Part shown: piece by piece, positions 1 through 10,132 of the stretch
Layout: the number at the start of each line of letters is the position of its first letter
How positions within the stretch are numbered: position 1 is the first letter of the stretch
Notes under the pieces: generated by a model
What the model was told of the DNA's origin: nothing
The model's input: the letters and a program-made list of their open reading frames with translations, nothing else
Database searches by the model: none
Translations under genes and position numbers: made by a program
Origin: Sodalis sp. dw_96
GTDB lineage: Bacteria > Pseudomonadota > Gammaproteobacteria > Enterobacterales > Enterobacteriaceae
Assembly (NCBI RefSeq): GCF_018449575.1
Contig: NZ_JAAVUT010000017.1
Span: 52,205-116,204 of the forward strand
Direction: 5' to 3'
Length of the DNA stretch: 64,000 nt

Positions 1-60
1 GGTGTCGTCTAAATCAAAGGTTAATGCGCGCAAGGAGCGCAGCGGACGGTAAAAACGCAT
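1..60 (-). CDS. yigB: HAD-family phosphatase YigB, N-terminal end only
   Basis: The reverse complement begins with an ATG at 60-58 and encodes the first 20 residues, ending in the HAD motif I pattern F-D-L-D-D-T whose first Asp is the catalytic nucleophile. In E. coli YigB is a flavin-pathway and FMN phosphatase encoded directly downstream of xerC, and the same order is seen here. The start overlaps the xerC stop by one base (TGATG), so translation is probably coupled. The gene runs off the left edge of the window and nothing can be said about its remaining part. Confidence 0.85.
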   Translation of the reverse strand, partial: MRFYRPLRSLRALTFDLDDT

Positions 61-971
61 CAAGACTTCCCTCGTTTGGCCCGGGGATGCGCGGCATCAT
101 AAACCTGGGCCAGATGTTGAAAATCAAGGTGGGTGTAGATTTGCGTGGTGGAGAGATTAGCGTGACCCAGCAGCTCCTGCACCGCCCGTAAATTGCCGCT
201 GGATTCCAGCATATGGGTGGCAAAGGAATGGCGCAGCTTATGGGGATGGACGTGGCTTTCTATACCTTGTTTTATCCCCCATTCGGCAAAACGTTTTTGT
301 ACATTGCGCATGGAAATGCGTTTACCGGTTTTCGCCACGAATACCGCATTGTCCTCGGGGGCGAAAAAATCCCGCAGCGCCAGCCAATGCCGCAGCCAGG
401 TCACGGCGGATTTGCCCAGCGGCAGCTTGCGCTCTTTGTTGCCCTTCCCCACCACCCTCACTTCACCGGCGTCCAAATCGATATGGCCGCAATCGAGGTT
501 CACCATTTCCGCCAGGCGCAGGCCGTCGCCGTACATGATTTCCAGCATGGCGCGATCGCGCACCGCCAGGGGATCATTGCTGTCAATGTCCAACAGACGA
601 TCGACTTCGTCCACGTCCATGTTTTTCGGCAGATGGCGGCCGGCGCGGGGCGTGGAAACGCCTTTGGCCGGATTGGCCTTCAACAGTCCGCGGCCCACCA
701 GGAAATCAAGGAAACTGCGTAACGCCGACAGCCGTAATGCCAGGCTGGCGGCCTGTAGCCCCTGGCGCTTGCTGCGGGTCGCCATCGACCGGACATGGGA
801 CACATCCAGCTGCGGCCATTGGGCGACACCCAGGTCATCGGCAATCTCAAGCAGTGCGGTTAACTGATGGGCATAACTGGCCTGAGTCAGCGGACTTAAT
901 TGCCGTTCCACCCGCAGATAGCGCAAAAACGCGTCCACCTCGGGCTGTAACGGCGAGTCCCCGGCGGTCAT
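60..971 (-). CDS. xerC: Site-specific tyrosine recombinase XerC
   Basis: XerC works with XerD at the dif site to resolve chromosome dimers at division. The protein has 303 residues, the usual length. The N-terminal SAM-like core-binding domain (about 1-95) is followed by the catalytic domain with the full tyrosine recombinase set: Arg152 in G-L-R-L-A-E, Lys176, His244 and Arg247 in H-K-L-R-H, His270 in L-L-G-H, and the nucleophile Tyr279 in Q-I-Y-T-H. Numbering is four above E. coli XerC. Its start overlaps the stop of the upstream yigA by four bases (ATGA), and yigB follows with a one-base overlap, so it lies within the dapF-yigA-xerC-yigB operon. Confidence 0.97.
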   Translation of the reverse strand: MTAGDSPLQPEVDAFLRYLRVERQLSPLTQASYAHQLTALLEIADDLGVAQWPQLDVSHVRSMATRSKRQGLQAASLALRLSALRSFLDFLVGRGLLKANPAKGVSTPRAGRHLPKNMDVDEVDRLLDIDSNDPLAVRDRAMLEIMYGDGLRLAEMVNLDCGHIDLDAGEVRVVGKGNKERKLPLGKSAVTWLRHWLALRDFFAPEDNAVFVAKTGKRISMRNVQKRFAEWGIKQGIESHVHPHKLRHSFATHMLESSGNLRAVQELLGHANLSTTQIYTHLDFQHLAQVYDAAHPRAKRGKS

Positions 972-1672
972 AGGCGAGCGACCCAGCGCACCAGCAAACC
1001 GGGCAACAGGGCGGCCAATTGTTGCAGTAAAACGGTCCCCATGCCGGTTTGATAATGCTGGCTGTCGCGGCTGGTGAAAATCACCATGCCGAGGGAGCCG
1101 TCTTCACCCATAAGGGTCATGGCCACCGAACCGACCTGTCTGGCCTGAGGCATTAACAGCAACAGCTCCGGGCCATTAAGGGTGCCCAGATAATGATTGC
1201 CCTGGCCGAGGCGTTGAATGCGCAAAGGCTCAAACGCGGTTCTGGACAGGCCTAAATGGGTGAAATCCGACGGAGCGCCAATCAGCCATTTATCGGAGAA
1301 TAATCGCAGATGAGCACCGGATAGGCCGAGGCTGCGCGCCCAACGTTGTAAACGGCTCAGGAAATCCTGCAGGCTTTCGGCGGTAGCCAGGTCGGTTTGC
1401 AAATCCAGCAGGCGATTGAACAACTGTTCATTCTCCGTCGCCGCCTCCATCAGCCGGCCGATGTCTTCTTCCAACTGCCGGATATGCTGGCGCTGGCGCG
1501 TTATCTGCCACTCCAGCAAGGAAACGCTGCCCCGATTGACATGGGGAATGCGCATTTGCTCAACCTGGAGAGCATTGCGGATAAAAAAGTCCGGATTTTG
1601 TACCAGGAATTGCGAAACCGTACTGTCGTCCAGGACCGGCGCCGTCTCGACTTGTTCCCCGATATTCTTCAT
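968..1672 (-). CDS. yigA: DUF484 family protein YigA
   Basis: This 234-residue protein belongs to the DUF484 family found between dapF and xerC in gammaproteobacteria. An N-terminal helical, partly coiled-coil region (about residues 30-80, rich in Gln, Glu and Arg) is followed by a GAF-like globular domain. The biochemical function is not established. I chose the ATG at 1672 (M-K-N-I-G-E) because it overlaps the dapF stop by four bases and matches the family N-terminus; a longer upstream reading would run 24 codons into dapF. The end overlaps xerC by four bases. Confidence 0.9.
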   Translation of the reverse strand: MKNIGEQVETAPVLDDSTVSQFLVQNPDFFIRNALQVEQMRIPHVNRGSVSLLEWQITRQRQHIRQLEEDIGRLMEAATENEQLFNRLLDLQTDLATAESLQDFLSRLQRWARSLGLSGAHLRLFSDKWLIGAPSDFTHLGLSRTAFEPLRIQRLGQGNHYLGTLNGPELLLLMPQARQVGSVAMTLMGEDGSLGMVIFTSRDSQHYQTGMGTVLLQQLAALLPGLLVRWVARL

Positions 1673-2493
1673 AAATGAATAAACCCGTCGTAGATATGCA
1701 CCGCCGGCCCGGTCATAAAGAGCGGGTTGCCCGGTCCTTTCCAACTGATGTCCAATTCACCGCCAAGCAAACCGACCTTCACCTGGGGCGACAGCAGTCC
1801 CTGCTGGATCCCCACCGCCACGGCGGCACAGGCGCCGCTGCCGCAGGCCTGGGTTTCACCCACCCCGCGCTCAAACACCCGCAGGCGGATGTTCTGGGGA
1901 TTGACCACCTGCATAAAACCGATATTCGCCCGTTCGGGGAAACGCTCATGGGTTTCCAGCAGGGGACCGAGGAAAGCCACCGGCGCGGTCTCGGTATCTT
2001 CCACCTGAATAACGCAGTGAGGATTACCCATGGATACCACGCCGCACAGGACCGTCTGCTCCGCCACCCGCATAATATAGGTCTTTTCCGCTTTGGTGGC
2101 GCGAAAAGGCACGTCCTGCGGCTCGAATTTCGGTTCGCCCATATTGACCCGCACCAAATCGTCGTCGGTGATGGTGATGACCATCCGCTCGGTTTGGGTG
2201 CTGACGTGCAATTCCCGTTTATTGGTTAAGCTTTTCATCCTGACGAAACGGGCGAAACAGCGGGCGCCGTTACCGCATTGCGCCACTTCGCTGCCGTCGG
2301 CGTTAAAGATACGGTAATGAAAATCCAGTTCGGGATCGTACGGCGGCTCAACCACCAGCAGCTGATCGAACCCCACGCCGCAATGCCGGTCCGCTAAACG
2401 ACGGATAAGCTCCGGCGAAAAATAGACATTTTGCGTTACGGCATCCACGACCATAAAGTCGTTTCCCAGACCGTGCATTTTGGAAAACTGCAT
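1669..2493 (-). CDS. dapF: Diaminopimelate epimerase
   Basis: DapF is a cytoplasmic, cofactor-independent racemase that converts LL- to meso-diaminopimelate for lysine and peptidoglycan synthesis. The 274-residue sequence carries both catalytic cysteines at the canonical positions, Cys73 in Q-C-G-N-G-A-R-C and Cys217 in A-C-G-S-G-A-C. It is the first gene of the minus-strand dapF-yigA-xerC-yigB run and overlaps yigA by four bases. Upstream, towards lptM, lies an unusual block of short tandem repeats (2561-2696), which would fall in its leader or in the tail of the lptM transcript. Confidence 0.97.
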   Translation of the reverse strand: MQFSKMHGLGNDFMVVDAVTQNVYFSPELIRRLADRHCGVGFDQLLVVEPPYDPELDFHYRIFNADGSEVAQCGNGARCFARFVRMKSLTNKRELHVSTQTERMVITITDDDLVRVNMGEPKFEPQDVPFRATKAEKTYIMRVAEQTVLCGVVSMGNPHCVIQVEDTETAPVAFLGPLLETHERFPERANIGFMQVVNPQNIRLRVFERGVGETQACGSGACAAVAVGIQQGLLSPQVKVGLLGGELDISWKGPGNPLFMTGPAVHIYDGFIHL

Positions 2494-2560
2494 AACGTAC
2501 TCCGCTGACTTACCCTGTGCGCAGCATAGCGCTTCTCTTGTCAGGATGCGACAGAATCGC

Positions 2561-2696
2561 GTTTACAGCACACTTTTGGCACTGTTTAGGGCCTTGTACC
2601 GCACCATTTACGGCACTTTCACGGCACGTTTACAACGCTCTTACGACATTATTTACCGCACTATCCAAGGTATTCTTTAAGGCACTCTCTAAGGCA
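2561..2696. repeat. Imperfect 11-12 bp tandem repeats between lptM and dapF
   Basis: About twelve degenerate units follow one another with a period of 11-12 bases. The plus-strand consensus is roughly TNTTTACGGCAC; clear units are GTTTACAGCAC, CATTTACGGCAC, TTTCACGGCAC, GTTTACAACGC, TATTTACCGCAC, TCTTTAAGGCAC and TCTCTAAGGCAC. The block is bracketed by two copies of GACAGAATCGC (near 2550 and 2698). The last unit on the right contains the lptM stop codon (CTA at 2689-2691 on the plus strand). The units read as open frames but with no coding character, so I treat this as a microsatellite-like repeat and not a gene. Confidence 0.7.
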
Positions 2697-2907
2697 CGAC
2701 AGAATCGCCGTTATGCGGCGCGTTGCTGCCGGGATCCGCCGTTTGCACCGGTGATTGGGTAGAGGTACTCGTCGTGGTCAGCTTGTGTGTCTGCGCGGGG
2801 TTAGTGGTTTTAGGTGGCGGCGGCATAAAAAGCGGCCCTTTTAACCCGCATCCGTACAATCCCAGTACTAAAAACGCCATTATCAAGGGGCGTAATTGAT
2901 TTTTCAT
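2689..2907 (-). CDS. lptM: LPS-assembly lipoprotein LptM (YifL)
   Basis: This small lipoprotein has 72 residues. A lipoprotein signal peptide ends in the lipobox L-Y-G-C with the acylated Cys at position 20, followed by the family signature G-L-K-G-P-L-F and a short Pro-rich then Ser/Thr-rich tail. In E. coli LptM binds the LptD/LptE translocon in the outer membrane and helps LptD oxidation and folding. It sits upstream of dapF as in E. coli. The C-terminal tail runs into the short tandem repeats, so its length may vary between strains. Between it and cyaA only the remains of cyaY are left. Confidence 0.92.
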   Translation of the reverse strand: MKNQLRPLIMAFLVLGLYGCGLKGPLFMPPPPKTTNPAQTHKLTTTSTSTQSPVQTADPGSNAPHNGDSVVP

Positions 2908-2984
2908 CCGATTAAATACCTGTCATTCATGCTCTCTAGTCCTCTATCATCGCAGTTGGATCATGAAAAGCAATAGGAATCGAT

Positions 2985-3110
2985 AGGAAGGGCTCCGAGT
3001 TCCACCGTTAAACTGACCGTTGATGCTCTCAACTAGGGGTGCGTAGGACAATTGCAACGCTCTACACTGGAGATGCCGAACGATTGTGATGTTCAATGGA
3101 TATGCAAGAA
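2985..3110 (+). pseudogene. cyaY: Decayed cyaY (bacterial frataxin) remnant
   Basis: In E. coli cyaY lies between lptM and cyaA on the opposite strand to cyaA. No open frame remains here, but plus-strand fragments match the CyaY N-terminal third in order. S-E-F-H-R at 2994-3008 is followed by a stop where Leu is expected and then by Thr-Asp. L-M-L-S in the +1 frame (about 3020) corresponds to L-W-L-T. D-C-D-V near 3083 corresponds to D-C-E-I. Several in-frame stops and frameshifts separate them, and the C-terminal two thirds seem deleted. The alignment is by eye against remembered CyaY sequences, so the outer limits are approximate. Function as an iron-sulfur regulator must be absent or supplied elsewhere. 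Confidence 0.6.
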
Positions 3111-3161
3111 TTAATTGGGGAGGCGACGGGGTAAGGGAAAATAATGCCTAAACCAGTATAA

Positions 3162-5708
3162 TCAGTTCGAGCGCGCCTGCTGCTGCGACGCATCCTGTTC
3201 GTAGGTGGCGGCCACCAGATGCGACAGCACGCTGTTGCGGAACGGCACCACCTGGATGCGCCCGTCCAGTTGCACAATTTGATAGAACTGAGGCAGGTTG
3301 AAGTTGATGAAGCTTGAGCCGTAGGTAAATCGATCGTGGGACGAGGAATAAAAACGGCTCACGTCCCGTACCAGTTCTTCCTTGCTCCCCTCGCAATGAT
3401 GGTAAGCCTCGACCCGGTTGGTTTCATCAAGAATATAGATGTTAAAACCCTGCTCGTCCGAACTCTCTTCGAAGAAGAATTGTATGATGCCTTCGCTGGC
3501 AAAGCCGTCCACCACCGGCGGCAAATGCACTTTATCGGTTTCCATCTGTATGGACAGCCCGTGCAGCTTGTTATTGGAGATGGCGCCATAAAATTCAATG
3601 GCGTTTTCCAGCTTCTGCACCGATACGCTCAGGCGCTCGAAGAACAATCCCCAGGTCTGGCCGGCGACCCGAACCGCCTTGAAACGGGCCGGATCCTGAC
3701 GGGTGCTGGAGAGTCGCAGTTCAATACATTCGGAAACCAGCTGCTGCACACGGGTACGAATCAAACCGCGCAAATGCTGGCTATAGCAGAACACTTCCAC
3801 CGTGTCGGGGGGCGAGGCATCCTGATGCATTTTGCCGAGGATGGTTTTCAGCGCTTCCAGCACCGCCTGCTCGCCGCTGAAATGCAGTGTACGCACCTCG
3901 TTCCAGGAGTTGCGGTACAGCAGATCGATGCTGCCCACCAGGCATTCCTGCTGCTGGCCGAAGCTGAAGACATCCAGCTTGCGAAAATCGAAATGCACCA
4001 CCTGATTGCGGAAAACGGCGGTGGGATCGTATTCGAGATTGACGATAATGGCCAGATGGCGGATTTCACAGGGGCTGTACAGCGCCTTGGGCGTCGGCGC
4101 GGGCACCCGCAGCGGGAACGTCCGGGAAACATCCGCCACCAGCTCCTGCAACCGGCCGAGATCGCACACATCACTGCCTTTGATATGCAGGCAGGTTTTG
4201 GCGGTCAACAGGCCGTTGAACCAGGCCCAGGCCACCAGCTTGTTCAGATAGCGGTTATATTCCAGCGGCTGATGGCTGATGATGGATTCCATCGACGGCG
4301 ACTGGTTATACAGATACCAGCCAGCCCGATTGGCGCGCCCTTGGGGCACATGGATAAACGTCAGGTGCTGCTCAGACAAATCAGGGGAAATCTGCGGATT
4401 GATAAGAGTGACCTTGCCGGGCAGCGCTTCGAATGCCGCATAGAGCTTGCGGGTCAATACGCCGATGTCCTGCGGGCTGGCGCTGACGCTCAGATTGTTC
4501 CGCCGGGCGAAACGAATCAAATTGCGATAGCTTTGCATCATGGCGTCAAGCAATTCATTATGTGCTTCCCGCACCTGGCCGATTTTCCAGTTGGCGCGAT
4601 CGTCGAGCATGCTCAAACGCGCTTCGTCCCAGCCCCACTCCTTGACCTGCTGGCTGAGAATCTCCCGCCGCCAGACCACGCTTGCCGGGGTGGAGGACAA
4701 TTTCTCACAGACTTTAAGGTAAAAGCAGCGCCGCACCAGATCCAGCCGGGTCATATCGTTAATCTGAGTCAGGTAATGGGTTACCCGTTCCAGCATCATG
4801 CAATAGGGATCCAGGCCGAAAGAGACGATCTCGCCATCATGGAGATGCTGTTTAATATTCATCGCCAGCAGCTGGGTGTGGGGATACTCCCAGGAGTAGG
4901 CTTCCAGCAGCAGGGTCTTCAGCACCGCTTTATATGGGGAGTCGATGCTTTTATAGAGCTGCCACAGGCTGGCGCCGAAATACTCTTCGGCGGAAAGCGT
5001 GCCCAGGCCGCCCAAATCCAGCCATTCGTTGGGGGTCAGCGCGCCGCGGGCATACAACGACATGACATATTCGTCGTAATGATCTTCTTCATCCCCCGGC
5101 ACCATGTTCCACAAAATACGTTTGCCGGCCATGCGTACCGCGGTGCGGTAGAATTCGTCCAGCAGCAGTATATGCTGGGTGGACCCGCAATCATCATCAC
5201 CGAGATTGCCGCTTTCATTGTGACGGAAACGGTTCTCGTCAATAAGGAAAAAATTGACTTCCACGCCCTGGGCTGCGGCCCATTTTTCCAGCAGCAGGCA
5301 TTTGCGTTGCAATTGGGCCCGTTCCACATTGTCGAGCCAGGACTGGTGACAGACCCAGATATCCAAATCTGAATTGGCGTTCTGGCCGATGGAGGAGGTA
5401 CTGCCCATGGAGTAGACGCCGGTAATCGGGCGCTCGCCGCTCACCGGAACCACCAGCGGAATGGCCGATTTTTGGGTCATATCGGTCAGCCAGGCGGTTT
5501 GTTTATCATCAGACGTGTAAAAACAAACGCCGCAGGGTACGTTACCTTCGAGGTAACCCGGAAGCATTGGGTGATGATAATGTAATAAGGTTGGCAGCAG
5601 ACTGTAGACTTGCTGAAAGGCAGGCCCCATGGCCGCCAATGCCCGATCTACCCGTAGTTGGTTGATCGCGTCCAGTCTCTGTTTCAGTGTCTCGATATAA
5701 AAGTACAA
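3162..5708 (-). CDS. cyaA: Class I adenylate cyclase
   Basis: CyaA makes cAMP from ATP in the cytoplasm; IIA-Glc of the PTS activates it through the C-terminal half. The 848 residues match the usual length. The N-terminal catalytic domain is well conserved, with the nucleotidyltransferase motif G-S-T-S-S-I-G at about 102 and catalytic Asp114 and Asp116 in S-D-L-D-I-W. The start codon is TTG at 5708-5706, as in E. coli, where the weak start limits expression; the N-terminus M-Y-F-Y-I-E-T-L-K fits the family exactly. A CRP box upstream (5803-5824) suggests feedback repression. It is divergent from hemC. Confidence 0.97.
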   Translation of the reverse strand: MYFYIETLKQRLDAINQLRVDRALAAMGPAFQQVYSLLPTLLHYHHPMLPGYLEGNVPCGVCFYTSDDKQTAWLTDMTQKSAIPLVVPVSGERPITGVYSMGSTSSIGQNANSDLDIWVCHQSWLDNVERAQLQRKCLLLEKWAAAQGVEVNFFLIDENRFRHNESGNLGDDDCGSTQHILLLDEFYRTAVRMAGKRILWNMVPGDEEDHYDEYVMSLYARGALTPNEWLDLGGLGTLSAEEYFGASLWQLYKSIDSPYKAVLKTLLLEAYSWEYPHTQLLAMNIKQHLHDGEIVSFGLDPYCMMLERVTHYLTQINDMTRLDLVRRCFYLKVCEKLSSTPASVVWRREILSQQVKEWGWDEARLSMLDDRANWKIGQVREAHNELLDAMMQSYRNLIRFARRNNLSVSASPQDIGVLTRKLYAAFEALPGKVTLINPQISPDLSEQHLTFIHVPQGRANRAGWYLYNQSPSMESIISHQPLEYNRYLNKLVAWAWFNGLLTAKTCLHIKGSDVCDLGRLQELVADVSRTFPLRVPAPTPKALYSPCEIRHLAIIVNLEYDPTAVFRNQVVHFDFRKLDVFSFGQQQECLVGSIDLLYRNSWNEVRTLHFSGEQAVLEALKTILGKMHQDASPPDTVEVFCYSQHLRGLIRTRVQQLVSECIELRLSSTRQDPARFKAVRVAGQTWGLFFERLSVSVQKLENAIEFYGAISNNKLHGLSIQMETDKVHLPPVVDGFASEGIIQFFFEESSDEQGFNIYILDETNRVEAYHHCEGSKEELVRDVSRFYSSSHDRFTYGSSFINFNLPQFYQIVQLDGRIQVVPFRNSVLSHLVAATYEQDASQQQARSN

Positions 5709-5802
5709 GACGTCTCGCCTGGTTATCCCGGTGCCTAAAAAATCCTATTTCCAAATCCGCCGGGATATAATGTTAGAAGAATGCTCGGCCGATAATTGCT
5801 GG

Positions 5803-5824
5803 AAACGTGATCAATTTAACACCT
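5803..5824 (-). promoter_or_regulatory. CRP binding site of the cyaA promoter
   Basis: Read on the minus strand the 22-base site is A-G-G-TGTTA-AATTGA-TCACG-TTT, close to the CRP consensus TGTGA-N6-TCACA. It is essentially the site known at the major cyaA promoter of E. coli, where cAMP-CRP represses transcription. It lies 95-116 bases upstream of the TTG start of cyaA inside the 288-bp cyaA-hemC divergent region. Confidence 0.75.
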
Positions 5825-5996
5825 TGCTGTTTGACCGTAAAGGAAGTTAAGCTACTCATTAATTATAACACTTTTCCCTGTTGCTACTTTTAATTCCATG
5901 ATGTCGGCGGGTTGCCCGACGCTTTCCCCCCCGGATCCCTATACCTTACAGAGCCTTACCATCAATGATAGAATGCAATGATAGGATGGGCGGTGA

Positions 5997-6962
5997 ATGA
6001 TTGAAACGGTAACGAACACTATGCAAAATAACCTGATAAGGATCGCCACCCGGCAAAGTCCCCTGGCATTGTGGCAAGCACAATACGTGCGGGGGGAATT
6101 GCTGCGCCATCACCCGGATCTGCGGGTGGAGCTGGTGCCGATGATAACCCGCGGCGACGTGATGCTGGATACCCCGCTGGCCAAAGTCGGCGGGAAAGGG
6201 TTATTTATCAAGGAACTTGAACGGGCGTTATTGGAAGACCGCGCCGATATCGCCGTGCATTCCATGAAAGATGTCACGGTTTCCTTTCCCGACGGGCTGG
6301 GGTTGGTGACGATTTGCGAACGTGAAGATCCCCGCGATGCCTTTGTTTCCTCCCGCTATGGCCGCCTGGAGGATTTACCGGCGGGGGCGGTGCTGGGCAC
6401 TTCGAGCCTGCGCCGGCAGTGCCAGGTGCGGGAACGCCGGCCGGATTTGATCATCCGCGATCTGCGCGGTAACGTGGGCACCCGTCTGGCCAAACTGGAT
6501 CACGGGGACTACGACGCGGTTATCCTGGCGGTGGCAGGCCTTAAGCGGTTGGGCCTGGAAGAACGCATCCGGTCGCCCCTTGAGCCTGAAGAGTGCCTGC
6601 CCGCCGTCGGCCAAGGCGCGGTGGGCATCGAATGCCGCCTCGACGACAGCCGCACCCTCACACTGCTGGCCCCGCTCCATCATCGGGAAACCGCCATTCG
6701 GGTCGGCGCCGAGCGGGCCATGAACGCCCGCCTTGAAGGCGGCTGCCAGGTGCCTATCGCCAGTTATGCCGAAATCCGCGGCGACCGGTTGTGGCTGCGG
6801 GCCCTGGTGGGCAGTCCGGACGGAAGCCGGGTTATCCGCGCTGAGCGCAGCGCCCCGCTCGCCGAGGGGCAAGCCCTGGGTGAAGCGCTGGCGGAAGAAC
6901 TGCTGCGCGGGGGCGCCCGGGAAATCCTTGATCAGGTCTACCAGGGAAACCCGCCGCAATGA
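5997..6962 (+). CDS. hemC: Hydroxymethylbilane synthase (porphobilinogen deaminase)
   Basis: HemC polymerises four porphobilinogens into hydroxymethylbilane in haem and sirohaem synthesis. The conserved core starts at R-I-A-T-R-Q-S-P. Asp92 in S-M-K-D is the catalytic acid, and Cys250 in E-G-G-C-Q-V-P carries the dipyrromethane cofactor (E. coli Asp84 and Cys242). I use the ATG at 5997 because AGGA lies 10 bases upstream; the ATG at 6021 would match the E. coli N-terminus better but has no visible ribosome site. It overlaps hemD by four bases (ATGA) and leads the hemCDXY operon, divergent from cyaA. Confidence 0.96.
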   Translation: MIETVTNTMQNNLIRIATRQSPLALWQAQYVRGELLRHHPDLRVELVPMITRGDVMLDTPLAKVGGKGLFIKELERALLEDRADIAVHSMKDVTVSFPDGLGLVTICEREDPRDAFVSSRYGRLEDLPAGAVLGTSSLRRQCQVRERRPDLIIRDLRGNVGTRLAKLDHGDYDAVILAVAGLKRLGLEERIRSPLEPEECLPAVGQGAVGIECRLDDSRTLTLLAPLHHRETAIRVGAERAMNARLEGGCQVPIASYAEIRGDRLWLRALVGSPDGSRVIRAERSAPLAEGQALGEALAEELLRGGAREILDQVYQGNPPQ

Positions 6963-7699
6963 CCATATTGGTGACCCGTCCATCACCGGCCGGCGAACAG
7001 TTGGTCAATCGCCTGCGCTCCCGGGGTCAATCCGCCTGGCATTTACCCTTGATTGAATTTTCTCCCGGCGATGAGTTGGCATTATTGCCGTCGCGCCTTG
7101 AGGCACTAAAAGCGGGGGATATGCTGTTCGCGGTATCCAAATATGCCATCGATTACGCACACGCTTTGCTGACCCGGCAAGGACTGGCGTGGCCACCGCA
7201 GCTCGATTATTTCGCCGTGGGCCGTACCAGCGGATTACTGCTGCATACCCTGAGCGGATTAAACGTTGACTATCCCCGCGACGGCGAAAGCAGCGAGCAT
7301 CTGCTCGACCTTCCCGCCCTGCAACGGGTAACCGGGCGACAGGCCTTGATTCTGCGCGGTAACGGCGGACGGGAAGTTCTTGAAGAGATCCTGCGTCAAC
7401 GGGGCGTCGAGGTCGGCTATTGCGAATGCTACCGTCGCAGCCCGGTGAGTTATGACGGTGATGAGCAAAGTCGGCGATGCCGGCAATTGGGTATAAATAC
7501 TTTGATCATAACCAGCGGCGAAATGTTACAACAATTCTATACTTTAATTCCCGCTTACTATCGTGACTCCTGGCTGCTTGCCTGCCGGCTGATAGTGGTG
7601 AGTGAACGAATAGGGGCCTTGGCCCGACAATTAGGCTGGACGGATATCGTCGTGGCTGATGCAGCAGATAATGATGCACTTATGCGCGTGCTGCTCTAA
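6959..7699 (+). CDS. hemD: Uroporphyrinogen-III synthase
   Basis: HemD closes hydroxymethylbilane to uroporphyrinogen III with inversion of ring D. The 246-residue protein shows the loose two-domain HemD fold pattern: the N-terminus T-I-L-V-T-R-P, and a second domain containing T-S-G-E-M-L-Q-Q-F near residue 182, a conserved hinge and active-site stretch. The family is poorly conserved, so the call leans on this pattern plus position: it overlaps hemC by four bases and is followed 22 bases on by hemX. Confidence 0.94.
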   Translation: MTILVTRPSPAGEQLVNRLRSRGQSAWHLPLIEFSPGDELALLPSRLEALKAGDMLFAVSKYAIDYAHALLTRQGLAWPPQLDYFAVGRTSGLLLHTLSGLNVDYPRDGESSEHLLDLPALQRVTGRQALILRGNGGREVLEEILRQRGVEVGYCECYRRSPVSYDGDEQSRRCRQLGINTLIITSGEMLQQFYTLIPAYYRDSWLLACRLIVVSERIGALARQLGWTDIVVADAADNDALMRVLL

Positions 7700-7721
7700 A
7701 TTTAACATGGGATGGGCCAAT

Positions 7722-8918
7722 ATGACGGAACACACTACTCCAACAACGCCGCAGGAAAACGCCGCCGGCGCGGCCGAAACTCCCGGCGCGTCCCGGTCCG
7801 GAGCAACGGCACCCCTATTTAGCGAGACGCAACCGGCAACCGGCGGTAACCCCCCCCGTGCGTCCCGTTCCGGCGGCAAACCAACGCTTGGGATCATATT
7901 GGCGATACTGGCCATCATCCTCGCCCTGCTGCTGGCCGCCGCGCTCTATTTCTTCAATGTCCGCCAGGGCAAGGCGCAAGCCGCCGCCAGCCAACAGTTG
8001 CAATCCCGTCTTAACGCACTGCAACAGGCGCAGCAACAGCAACAGCAGCAATATCAAACCGCATTGCGGCAACAGGACCAGACATTGACCGCGGCCCGGC
8101 AGCAGGCGGCGGATCAGGCCAGGCAACTGGGGGAGCTGCGGGAGAAAGTCGCCACCATTTCCGGCTCCGAAGCCAATACCTGGTTATTGGCGCAGGCGGA
8201 TTTTCTGATAAAACTGGCCGGTCGTAAACTGTGGAGCGATCAGGACGTCGTCACCGCCGGCGCCTTGCTGAAAAGCGCCGACGCCAGTCTGGCGGACATG
8301 AACGACCCCAGTCTGATGCCGGTACGGCGCGCGATTACCGAAGATATCGCCGGTTTGTCCGCCGTCAGCCAGATAGATTTCGATGGTATTATTCTGAAAG
8401 TGAATCAACTGTCGAATCAGGTGGATAACCTGCGCCTGGCGGACAACGACAGCGATGAAGCGCCGATGGACGGCAACGGTGATAGCAAGCTTTCGGGATC
8501 GGTGCGGGAATGGCGGCAAAATCTCAGCAAAAGCTGGCACAACTTTATCAATGATTTCATCACCATCCGCCGCCGGGACACCGGAGCCGAACCTTTGCTG
8601 GCGCCCAATCAAGACGTTTACTTGCGTGAAAATATCCGCTCCCGCCTGTTGATAGCCGCCCAGGCAATACCGCGCCACCAGAATGAAGTCTATCAGCAGT
8701 CGCTGGAAACCGTGTCCACCTGGGTACGCGCCTATTTTGACACCAATGACGCCGCTACCCGCGCCTTTCTTGGCGAAGTGGACGCCCTGAGCCAGCAAAG
8801 CGTGTCCCTGAATGTACCGGACCAGTTGCTCAGCCAGCCGCTTATGGAAAAACTGATGCAGACCCGGGTGCGCAACCTGCTGGCGCAACCCACCGCCGCC
8901 GCAAGCCAGGGAGAATAG
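7722..8918 (+). CDS. hemX: HemX membrane protein of the haem operon
   Basis: HemX is a bitopic inner-membrane protein of uncertain role that is co-transcribed with hemCD in enterobacteria; its old naming as a uroporphyrinogen-III methyltransferase is not supported by any methyltransferase motif here. A Pro/Ala/Thr-rich cytoplasmic tail (about residues 1-50) precedes one transmembrane helix (about 54-77), a coiled coil with a run of Gln residues (about 90-140), and a soluble domain. I take the ATG at 7722 (M-T-E-H) because it matches the family N-terminus; a reading from 7659 would overlap hemD by 41 bases. hemY follows three bases after the stop. Confidence 0.9.
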   Translation: MTEHTTPTTPQENAAGAAETPGASRSGATAPLFSETQPATGGNPPRASRSGGKPTLGIILAILAIILALLLAAALYFFNVRQGKAQAAASQQLQSRLNALQQAQQQQQQQYQTALRQQDQTLTAARQQAADQARQLGELREKVATISGSEANTWLLAQADFLIKLAGRKLWSDQDVVTAGALLKSADASLADMNDPSLMPVRRAITEDIAGLSAVSQIDFDGIILKVNQLSNQVDNLRLADNDSDEAPMDGNGDSKLSGSVREWRQNLSKSWHNFINDFITIRRRDTGAEPLLAPNQDVYLRENIRSRLLIAAQAIPRHQNEVYQQSLETVSTWVRAYFDTNDAATRAFLGEVDALSQQSVSLNVPDQLLSQPLMEKLMQTRVRNLLAQPTAAASQGE

Positions 8919-8921
8919 ACC

Positions 8922-10109
8922 ATGCTACAGGTATTCTTGCTGCTTATCCTGCTGATTGCCGGCATTGTTATCGGCCCCATGGTGGCCGGTCATCAGGGTT
9001 ATGTATTGATCCAGACCGACAATTACAATATTGAAACCAGCGTCACCGGGCTGGTTATCATGCTGATTCTGTCGTTGATCGTCCTGTTTGTTATCGAAGC
9101 CATCCTGCGAAGGGTGTTTCGTACAGGCGCGCGCACCCGGCACTGGTTCATCGGTCGTAAAAGCCACAGCGCCCGGGTGCACACCAAAGCGGCGATGATG
9201 AAACTGGCCGAAGGGGACTATCGGCAGGTTGAAAAATTGATGACCCGTAACGCAGACCATGCGGATCAGCCGGTGGTCAACTATTTGCTGGCCGCCGAGG
9301 CCGCGCAGCAGCGGGGAGACGATATCCGCGCCAACCAGCATCTTGAGCGCGCCATGGAAGCCGCCGACAGCGATCAGCTGCCGGTGGATATCACCCGGGT
9401 CCGGCTGCAACTGGCGCGCAATGAAAATCATGCCGCCCGCCACGGCGTCGACCATCTATTGTCCATAGCTCCGCGGCACCCGGAGGTCTTGCGCCTGGCC
9501 GAACAGGCGTTTATCCGCACTCATGCCTGGCAGGCCTTGCTGGATATCCTGCCGGCGATGCATAAGGTCCGGGTCTATGAAGAAGGGAAAATAGACGCGC
9601 TGGGCTATCAGGCATACACCGGGCTGATGGACCAGATTATGGAGAATGAAGGCAGTGAGGGACTGAACCGCTGGTGGCGCGGCCAGGACCGCAAAACCCG
9701 CGGCGATACGCGCCTGCTGGTGGCCCTGGCGGAGCATCTGATTGAATGCAACGACCATGAAACCGCACAGGCCATCATTGTCAAAGGGCTGAAAAATCAA
9801 AAAAATGAACAGCTGCTGTTGCTTATCCCCCGGCTAAAAACCGGCGACCCCGAACAGCTGGAAAAGGTGCTGCGCCTGCAAATTAAACAGCAGGGCGCCA
9901 CGCCGCTGCTTGACAGCACCATGGGACAATTGCTGATGAAGCGTGGTGAATGGCAGGCCGCCGCCGATGCCTTTCGCGCCGCGCTCAAGCAGCGTCCGGA
10001 CGCCCATGACTACGCCTGGCTGGCGGATGTGCTGGATCGCCTGCATTTACCCGAAGAGTCGGCGCAGATGCGCCGTGACGGTTTGATGATGACCCTGAAA
10101 TCGCCGTAA
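8922..10109 (+). CDS. hemY: HemY, TPR-containing haem operon membrane protein
   Basis: This 395-residue inner-membrane protein has two N-terminal transmembrane helices (about 2-22 and 43-63), then a cytoplasmic helical region of TPR-like repeats up to the end. In E. coli hemY is the last gene of the hemCDXY operon and is thought to act as a scaffold late in protohaem synthesis; no catalytic motif is visible. It starts three bases after hemX, with a purine-rich ribosome site in the hemX end (GGGAGAAT). The next gene is convergent. Confidence 0.92.
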   Translation: MLQVFLLLILLIAGIVIGPMVAGHQGYVLIQTDNYNIETSVTGLVIMLILSLIVLFVIEAILRRVFRTGARTRHWFIGRKSHSARVHTKAAMMKLAEGDYRQVEKLMTRNADHADQPVVNYLLAAEAAQQRGDDIRANQHLERAMEAADSDQLPVDITRVRLQLARNENHAARHGVDHLLSIAPRHPEVLRLAEQAFIRTHAWQALLDILPAMHKVRVYEEGKIDALGYQAYTGLMDQIMENEGSEGLNRWWRGQDRKTRGDTRLLVALAEHLIECNDHETAQAIIVKGLKNQKNEQLLLLIPRLKTGDPEQLEKVLRLQIKQQGATPLLDSTMGQLLMKRGEWQAAADAFRAALKQRPDAHDYAWLADVLDRLHLPEESAQMRRDGLMMTLKSP

Positions 10110-10132
10110 GCCGGCAAACGATTAAGCGAACG

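Noticed and set aside
2480..2762. Plus-strand open frames through the short tandem repeats
   Set aside because: They arise from the repeat period and change frame between units; no ribosome site or conserved sequence.
3336..5372. 678-codon open frame antisense to cyaA
   Set aside because: It lies entirely opposite the highly conserved cyaA gene, has no ribosome site, and its composition is what GC-rich antisense frames show.
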